From the NCBI GenBank assembly GCA_029531795.1, contig JAPEIS010000009.1, forward strand, positions 1,178,001-1,242,000: DNA of 64,000 nucleotides. The letters run 5' to 3'. Under the pieces are notes generated by a model. It was not told where the DNA came from and ran no database searches. It saw only the letters and a list, made by a program, of their open reading frames with translations. Source of the DNA: Sclerotinia nivalis. Lineage: Eukaryota > Ascomycota > Leotiomycetes > Helotiales > Sclerotiniaceae. Positions 56,009 through 64,000 of the stretch are shown here, one piece after another. Numbering within the stretch: the first letter of the stretch is position 1; each line of letters starts with the position of its first letter. A program made the translations under genes and the position numbers.

Positions 56009-59000
56009 ATGGGGGAATCAACAGATTATGATCAAACCAAAGGCATAAATACTAAGCCAGAAGGTGATGGATCTAAGCAGGTAAGCCAAAGGAATCCCCA
56101 TAGAAGTTATTCACAAGTGTCTAATCATTCTGTTCTCTGCAGGAACCATTTGGAAAAGATTCACTCAACTCTACCTGGAATTCCGAAAGCGAGTCTTCTT
56201 TGCGAACATTCTCTCAAAAGTCCTCCAATTTACCATTTGGGCAAGCAATCGAGTACGATGCGATCAGTGGACCTACCTATGTCACTGCACAAACTCTGGT
56301 TCAACAAGTAGCATATGCGCTCTCCGATAAGATCTTCTCTTATTCCCCAAAATCGTTTGATTTGGATGTTGCTGTAAAGTCTTGGGCTGCGGCGAACACA
56401 AAAAATGCCAATGGATATACTACACAAGTTTCTCCTTTGCAGACTCGATCTGGTGCTGGATCAATCGCTCTTGGATATATGTTTTCAAAGGATTTCGATT
56501 TGACCAAGAGACATATCCCTCAATCCCTTTTGGCCTCTTCTTCCAGTCTTCATAGCCTGCGTTCAACTCTCGATCAACTTTCTTTATTATACTCTGTTGC
56601 AAATCCATTTGTAGCTCACGTTGCTGCTGTTGATTATGCACCCGGATCTGGTGGTCTCGTTACAGACTATGCAACTGCTTTGACTGTGGCAGAGGAACTG
56701 GGACTTGGTTTGGTTTCTAGTTCATCTGCATATGAAGCTCAACACATGTCTCTCTTTTCTACACTGTTAGCAACCATTCTTCCAACCATTCACACTTACG
56801 ATGGCATCACTGTTGGTCGTGACACCCTTCGTGTCATTGATATTCTTAGTCAATCTGGTCTCAGCAGTTCCTACAAGAGCATTCTTGAAGAGATTTCGAA
56901 ACTTGGAAAAAGAGCTGATGCTGAAAGCAAGGTCTCATCACTTCTTGAAGCTTTTAACAACGAACTTGGTACATCTTATGGCCTTTTTGAGTATAGCGGA
57001 CATGAATCTCCAGAATCTGTTTTGGTTGTCTTCGGTTCCGTTGAAAGTTCTCTCGCTACTCAGGTTGCAAAGAGGCTCTCTGCTGAAGGAGAGAAAATTG
57101 GTGTTATCAATGTTAGAGTTTACAGACCTTTTGTAGAGGAAGCTTTCTTAAAGGTTCTTCCTGCATCAGTTAGAAATGTTGCGGTCCTTGGTCAAGTCCT
57201 AGACGAATCAGCCGCAACAGATGTTTCTGGTCACTCTAATTTGTATGAGGATGTTTTGGCAGCAACTGTATTCTCCGATAAATTTCCAACTGCTCCAAAG
57301 GTCGTTGATATCAAGTATGCTCGATCGCAGGTATTCACACCTACTTCTATCGCTAGCATTTTCCATCAACTTGGTGGTAAGTCCATTAACGAGTCAATAT
57401 CACTCTTGACTGTTGGACAAGTTGAGCAGTACTCATTCTTTGATCTTGAGGATTCTGCTGCTGCTACCGCACCTTCTGCTATTAGCAAACTTCTTTCTGG
57501 TGATTCGGCCAGCAATGTTCTCATTAATCAAACTCATGACAACTTCATTCAAGGTGGTGTTGTTAGAACTGACATTCGAAACTCAAAGAAGTCAATCGAG
57601 GCTGCTTATCCAATTGAAGAGGCCGATGTTACTTACATTGGAGATGAAAAATTATTCAAGGAGATTGGCATCTTGAAGAACGTCAAGTCAAATGGAAAGA
57701 TTATTGTCAAGCTTCCAGGTGTTAAGGATGAAGATTTGGAGAAGAAGATTCCAAGCTTTGTTCGCAACGAGATCAAGTCAAAGGGTGTAGAATTATTTGT
57801 CTTGGATCCAACTTTGTCAGAAGCTCTTGAGAAGGAACCTGCTCTTGAAACTTTGTTCACTGAACTTGCCTTCTTGAAGATTGCTCGCCCAGAACTTCTG
57901 GATGCTAGCAAAGATAAGCTCGCAGCTATCAATGGAAGCCAAGAACAAATTCAAGCTGCAGTAACTGACCTTGAGAAGGTCATTCGCAAGATTGAAATTC
58001 CTGTGACTTGGGCCGAACTTGATACTGAAGCCGAAGTCCTAGACCTTCCTGCAACTATCAAGTCCAGCAGTTTTACTGGTTTCCAGAAGGAAGACACTGA
58101 GGTTTCATCTCAACTTCGTAATTGGCACGCAGCTGCTAAGGGTCTTCTCTTTAAGGAAGCCTATGGTACTAAATCTGAACTTCGACCAGATCTCACTGCC
58201 AAGACATATGAGATTACCGTAAAGGAGAATCGTCGTTTAACCCCTATCACATATGATCGTAACATTTTCCATATCGAATTCGATTTGGGAACATCCGGTC
58301 TTAAGTATAATATCGGTGAAGCTCTTGGTATTCACGCTGTCAATGATGTCACTGAGGTTGAAAAGTTTATGAAATTCTATGGACTCAACGCAGATGATGT
58401 TGTCGAAGTACCTTCTCGTGAGGATAACAATGTTTGGGAGGCCAGAACGGTTTTCCAATCCTTGGTACAAAATATCGATATCTTTGGTAGACCACCAAAG
58501 AAGTTTTACGAAGCCCTCGCCGAATTCGCTTCTGACGAGAAAGAAAAGAAAGAACTTCTTACACTTGGTGGCCCAGAAGGTGCCAATGAGTTCAAGCGTC
58601 GCGCTGAAGTTGATACCGTCACCTACGCGGATATTCTTCTTGAATTCAAGTCCGCTCACCCATCTTTCCATGAAATCGCCCGCATTGTTTCACCAATGAA
58701 ACGTCGTGAATATTCTATTGCCTCTTCTCAAGCCGTCAACCCAACCACCGTCGCTCTCATGATTGTTGTTGTATCTTGGGTTGATCCAAAGGGTCGCGAT
58801 CGTTTCGGTCAAGCTACACGTTACCTTTCTTCCCTACCTGTCGGATCAAAGGTTACCGCTTCCGTCAAGCCTTCCGTCATGAAACTTCCAACTCTTGATA
58901 CAGCTCCACTTATCATGGCTGGTCTCGGTACAGGTCTTGCTCCTTTCCGTGCTTTTGTTCAATACAGAGCTATGCAAAAGGCTCAAGGCAAAGATATTGG

Positions 59001-59364
59001 TTCTATCCTTCTTTACATGGGATCCCGTCATCAACGAGAAGAATATTTGTATGGTGAAGAATGGGAAGCCTACCAAGATGCTGGCGTGATTACGTTGTTA
59101 GGAAGAGCATTCTCTCGTGATCAGAAACAAAAGATTTATATTCAAGATCGTATGAGAGAAACTGTTACGGATATTATTCAAGCATATATTAAGGATGAGG
59201 GATCATTCTATTTGTGTGGTCCTACATGGCCGGTTCCAGATGTTACGGAGGTTCTTGAGGAGGCGATTAGAGAGGATGGTAGATTGAGTGGAAAGAAGGT
59301 TGATGGAAGGAAGGAGATTGAGAGATTAAAGGAGGCAGGGAGATATGTTTTGGAGGTTTATTAG
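56009..59364 (+). CDS. met10: Sulfite reductase (NADPH) flavoprotein alpha subunit, 2 exons
   Basis: A 1,097-residue protein; exons 56009-56080 and 56143-59364 (intron of 62 nt, acceptor CTGCAG, phase 0). It supplies electrons from NADPH through FAD/FMN to the heme-siroheme subunit that reduces sulfite to sulfide in cysteine and methionine synthesis. The N-terminal 550 residues resemble the pyruvate-ferredoxin-oxidoreductase-like region of fungal Met10 (IEYDAISGPTYVTAQTLVQQ; VVFGSVESSLATQVAKRLSA). From about residue 690 comes an FAD-binding reductase domain (ENRRLTPITYDRNIFHIEFD; REYSIASSQ) and an NADPH-binding domain with MAGLGTGLAPFRAFVQYRA, LYMGSRHQREEYLYGEEW and FYLCGP. Length matches Met10 (about 1,035 in yeast). 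All landmarks are intact. The 24-codon first exon is mostly polar. Confidence 0.95.
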
Positions 59365-62300
59365 ATGGATTTTGGGGCGATGTTGATGTGTAGCTGGTGG
59401 TTGGGTTTGCAAAGCGCACTTAGACTATACTGATTAGGATTGAAATTCATAGATCGTATCTGAACTCTGTTCGGAATCAAAATTATAGAATCTTTTGTTG
59501 TTTAATCTTATTAGTTTTACTTTGTTCAAAGTCGTGTCTGTTTATTGGTGATCATCACGTGTATATTTTCTGTACACGGCAGACTTGGAGTGTCAAATCA
59601 TTGAGGTGATTGGATTTGGATTGATTGTGTGGATACTTACTGGTGATGGGGATGGGGATAGGGCAAGCTAGATATGCTATACCGGTTCGCTGAGCAACCT
59701 CACTCGTAACTCTTTCTCGCAATACTAATTAATAGTTCCTTATATATCCCAACATATACTCACGTACCGATACTTCATAACATGATCGTAGGCTCTGCAA
59801 TTAGTATGAAATGTGATGGAATCGCTTAGGAAAGGATGGCGGACTTATCTAGAGGAGAAGGAAGTTCTGGGACGTGGAGGGTCGGGTATTCATTCGTGAA
59901 GGGGTACATTATTGATTAGTAAGTAGATGGATCTTGTTCGATGAATCGAAGCTTAACTTATAAATAAACGCTATAAAGGATTATTTTTCCAACTATTTCT
60001 AGATAGAGGTAAGGTCTAATGTTATCAGTTTGAAGATTAAAGCTAACATGATAAACAGTCCACCTCTTACTTCGGATGCCTCTATATAAACACTCACTTC
60101 TTAAGCTACAATCTACACCGAGAAATTAAACCATCTTGAGTGTTAACATAGGATGTGTGGAGAGCTTCGAAAGACCATTATTGTGATTTCAACGGAAGTG
60201 AGAAGCGATGTGGGCGGTGTGGGCGGTGTCATTATGGTACATAGGTAAAGTTAAATTCACAGGAGGCATGAGAAGTCTTGATTGATTGGTTGACGATGAC
60301 GGCGGAGATTTCAGGGGTAATGATTAGACGAGATGAGTAACTGTTCGGATGAGAGATTTGCGCGGTTCGACGATAGTCAATGTTGGTGTTTGATATGTTT
60401 GGATCTAAAGCTTTTGCATGGAGTGATATGTGGTGTTTAGACGATATATATATTCTACTGCAGTGAAAGTGTCTGACTTGGGACGAGTACTATTTACCTG
60501 CTATGTATTTCACCCGAAAATCCATTTCCGCGCATTGTCCCCCAAGAATATTCGCCATCATTCTTCAAAATCTACTCGAGTATTTTCAGCTCAGTATCAA
60601 AATCCATTGCACCTTTCTCCTGTCTACATGTATTCTTATATCTATTTTGCAAATATAACCTGTATGCACATTGTATCGCATGAAGCGTGAACACAACCAC
60701 CACAAGCCTAATGCGAAGACTGGCTGGTTGCAATCTGCAATCGATTCATTGCTGGGGACGATGCGGGTTCTTTTATAGAGAGGTGTTGAGGTTTTGAACG
60801 CATTGGGGTAGAAGTTTTCATGATAGGGGATTCACTTCTGAGGGTCAATGAGTAAGTAGTACCTGATTCTCTGGTATACTTGAGAAGGAAATGGTACCCA
60901 GTCCTAGAAGGAGGTATCTCTAGTGAGGAACACGTGAATGTTTTAGAACGGGTGCTTGTAGTGAATACTGAAGGCCTGCTCGTACTACCCTCCACTTCAT
61001 ATTCGAGTTTTCGAGTATTCTGCTTATTAACGATGAGAAGTTGCAAGATTCAGGAATTTGGGAGATGCGTGGAATCCTGGGCGAAGTGAATCGAGGAGCC
61101 AATGAGAACTTGGAAGAGTGTAAAGAGTCATATGCATGTACATGCTACCTTCAGTCTATAATTAGAGTCTGCCAGAAGCGCATGGAATTCTGTGGCCAGT
61201 GGCCACTCTATCTGACCAGTCTAGGAGATCGCAGTTCCCTCTTATTCACTAGGACATCAATTTTATGTTTTGGATCTAGGAGCTCCCTTTCCTCACTTCC
61301 TTTATTTAAGCTCCGCATTCCACCGAGAAAGAGTATATAGCAATGAGCTAAGAGCCAAAACAGCGAAATTGGTCCAACCATTTGGGGAATTCGAATTTTT
61401 GAAATGCTGTGGAATATTGGAAAACAAGGACTTTGGGTTCTGAGAGACACCCATGATAGGTTAATAATTGAAACAGATGGTATGTGTTTAGCCGACAGCG
61501 AGTATCATGCAAACCGACAATGAGAGGATGGATTCAACAGTACTTGCTTCGGTTGAAAGAAAATTCAACCAAATTTGAACCTTGGTAAGATACGTTTGTC
61601 AATTTCGAAATTACTATTCATACAGATATGCAATGAGCGAGGATACATCCAGTGCAGCATGGAAGAACTCATGATGCAAATGTCGAAATGTATGGTATCC
61701 TCAAGAACTGTCTAGACAGCACTTTTATAACCAAGTACTCACAGATCTTGGCATACCCAGGGAGCTTCACTCACTCCCCCGACGGCATTTCTGCCGAGCG
61801 TACCCTAAAACGAAACCTGTACCCATGATGTGACACAAATGGAGAGCTTTGGTGAATACACACAAATCTCCACTCACGTGCATGACAGAGTAAGACCACT
61901 CATTCCTGACTCGTTAGCTATGGAAGTTTGGGCTTTGTAGATATATAAACACTCAAGTATGTTGTGAGCTTCCTCAATCACAAAATAGAGAGTAAAAATG
62001 ATATGGGAGTCATGGTTTGTGGAAGTGGTCTAACATAATTCTCTTTCTGGGGAAGTTTCTGTTAGACAGCAGTATTGAAGGAATGTACTTGAAGAAGGGA
62101 GATGAAAAGGTAGGAGCTCCTCCTAGCAAAGGAAAGATGATAGTGTAAATGGTTAAGCACGGTGGTATCGTGTAAAAGGCAGCAACAATGATAAAATATT
62201 GGGGCGACAACGTTAGTATCATAGACCCATAGCATTGTTGACTACAACTTCCGAAAATCAAGTCTTACGTGCGGGATTTCAGACGGACGTAGAGTCGCAG

Positions 62301-63632
62301 AACTTCAGTCGCAGTTCATAGCATTCTTCCATCAATTGACTGAAGAAAGCCATGGATAAAACTTATCAATTAGATCTGGCACCTTAAATAGAGAAGCAGA
62401 ACATTCTACCTGCATGTTGCGTCTAGAAGATGAAAGCATTCACTTCATCCGCCCCCACTCTATCTTCCCAATAGCTTCCTTGCATATATCTTATTGATAT
62501 GGTATGTTTTCCATTGAATTTTGGAAAATTGGCCGAGCTAGAATCAGAGCTAGACTTGGAGATGAAAATTCTCTCCTATATCCTCAACATCACATCCAAG
62601 ATTCAACACTACACTATAATTCTACAATCACACAACCCAAAAGTTCCCTGAAGTTTAAAACCCATCTCTTGATGGAACATATTAAAGAAACATACTGTAC
62701 CCATCCCGTCTTGCTCACCCACTTCATCTCGCTCACTGCTCAACTGAACAATCCACATCAAAAAGGGCTCGCTGATATAATTCCTTGATACTTGACCCTA
62801 AGCTCTTTGGAGTTAGATCACGAGCAGTCAAATAGGGCATCGGCATAGAGAAGCGAGTGCCGGGAGTTAGTCTGGATTTAGTAGACTAGCGTAGGAAAAA
62901 TGTGAAAATCCGGGGAACTCAAATGTGACATTATCGCGAAAGTTCTGAAGTTTTGGAAAATTTTACTATGTGGGATATGGAGGTGAAGAGATATAAACGA
63001 TGTATGAAATTGGGTGTTTTTATAGTCCTAGATTATTGGCTGAATGTCATGGAATTGTAGTAGGTTGGGTATATGTGTTCATTTAATGAGGCCATTGAGT
63101 TTAGTAACTGGCCGGATTTCAACTCGAACCTGTGACTGAATTTTTGAATAATTCAAATTCTGAAATTATTTTGAATTCATTTGGACGCCCAATTGATCTG
63201 TATACCCAATCTTTCAGATATTATGACGATTCCAGATGCCCAAAAAGTTTCAAGCCCTCAATGTTTGAGATGTCGGATAAACAAGCAATGCTTCACTGAA
63301 GCTAAATGTGAATACAGTCTTTAAAGGACACTATGCTTGTGCATGATCATCCTTCCACATCCTTATTACGCAATTATTGAATGCAGGATGCTCTAGAACC
63401 AAACTTTTGTTCCCCTCCGGCATCGAATATGGTTAGGTAGTTTCTGATATCACAACCCCCTCTAACTTAGCCAAACCCTTAGTCTCAAGCTATTGAATTT
63501 CAATTTGAACCAACATGATCATCATCATCATGAAATAAAAAGAAAACCAGGACCAAAATCAAAATCAAACAAAAAGTTAATCTAACATAAAAATCATCAA
63601 TTCAAGGAAGAGAGTACTGAAAATCAACAAAC
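59365..63632. other. Intergenic, 4.3 kb without a recognised gene
   Basis: The longest gene-free stretch on the right. Short frames on both strands (60430-60690, 60708-61046, 61041-61340, 62504-62788) overlap and show no domain. A 33-codon frame at 63223 with spaced cysteines (PQCLRCRINKQCFTEAKC) is of unknown meaning. Confidence 0.5.
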
Positions 63633-64000
63633 ATGAACGATCGAACCCCTCTTGATGATAAATTCATCAACCCCGACCCAAAGCCCGTTGATGATATGTG
63701 CGAGGATTGTCATTTCATGTTGCGGACTCCAAAGGGTATATTTCGGCTCATCACAAGTGGATATCTGCATAAATGGCTTCGATGGACCCACGAAGATATC
63801 TCACTACCAGAAGGCGACAAGCCAGTATCTCCTCCTACCACTCCTCCAAAACAATTTGATCATACACTCCTTGGCTGGGGATGCGTAATCTGCGGGTTAA
63901 TTCTCTCTTCTCCGAAAGCCAGCCAAAAAGGCTCCGAAGTCACACATCCCACTGTCTATTACAAATACAACCAGAAGGTTGGTGCGTTCCGTAGCATCAG
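63633..64000 (+). CDS. Unrecognised protein, 5' part, cut by window end
   Basis: The frame is open from ATG 63633 to the end of the window, 122 codons so far. The ATG follows a clean A-rich leader (ATCAACAAAC), a good fungal start context, and there is no in-frame ATG close upstream. It contains paired cysteines CEDCHFM and CVICGLIL, a Pro/Thr stretch and many aromatic residues (GYLHKWLRWTHEDI). The two CxxC pairs could bind zinc. No family was recognised; the amino-terminal part of a HET-type or other fungal-specific protein is possible but not shown. Confidence 0.65.
   Translation, partial: MNDRTPLDDKFINPDPKPVDDMCEDCHFMLRTPKGIFRLITSGYLHKWLRWTHEDISLPEGDKPVSPPTTPPKQFDHTLLGWGCVICGLILSSPKASQKGSEVTHPTVYYKYNQKVGAFRSI

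Noticed and set aside
60708..61046. 112-codon minus-strand frame
   Set aside because: No motif; neighbouring frames of similar length on the other strand suggest chance.

Overview
This window looks like nuclear DNA of a filamentous ascomycete. Genes are split by many short introns (about 46-150 nt) with GT(A/R)NGT donors, CTRAY-type branch sites and AG acceptors. There are two intron-containing tRNA genes and fungus-specific families (highly reducing PKS, FMP52-like, MET10, KGG-repeat stress protein). The protein style fits a Leotiomycete of the Botrytis/Sclerotinia kind, but that placement is inferred from general resemblance; no search was run.

Layout. The 3' end of ribosomal protein L26 (1-151) lies tail-to-tail with an SDR gene (753-1913, minus). 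Then come a decayed MFS transporter relic (about 3850-4434, minus) and, divergent from it, a 22-exon highly reducing polyketide synthase (4834-13833, plus; KS-AT-DH-MT-ER-KR-ACP). Downstream on the minus strand are a Ulp1-like peptidase locus that does not resolve into one clean reading frame (14269-16050), a three-repeat Myb protein (16762-17417) and a hotdog thioesterase (19799-20365). From 20.4 to 29.7 kb the DNA is gene-poor: an arylsulfotransferase pseudogene, a probable SDR relic, diverged repeats, tRNA-Arg(UCU) and tRNA-Phe(GAA).

From 29.7 kb onward the genes look conserved or ordinary: a Ser-rich protein, a secreted Cys-rich protein, a KGG-repeat protein, a CxxC/coiled-coil protein, a TBC-domain RabGAP, a second SDR, the snoRNP assembly factor BCD1, a large SNF2 helicase, FMP52-like, a predicted mitochondrial protein, a small Gly-rich protein, the sulfite reductase flavoprotein subunit (MET10 type) and, at the right edge, the start of an unrecognised gene.

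How they fit together. The left 25 kb reads as a secondary-metabolism locus in decay. The PKS keeps its main catalytic motifs, but its frame is broken by 2 nt near 11243 unless an unlikely 47-nt intron is used. The divergent transporter is reduced to an N-terminal fragment with frameshifts. At least two more enzyme relics lie further along. The PKS has no release domain; the free-standing thioesterase about 6 kb away could act on its product, but this is only proximity. The right half is mostly housekeeping (GTPase regulation, snoRNP biogenesis, chromatin/DNA repair, sulfate assimilation).
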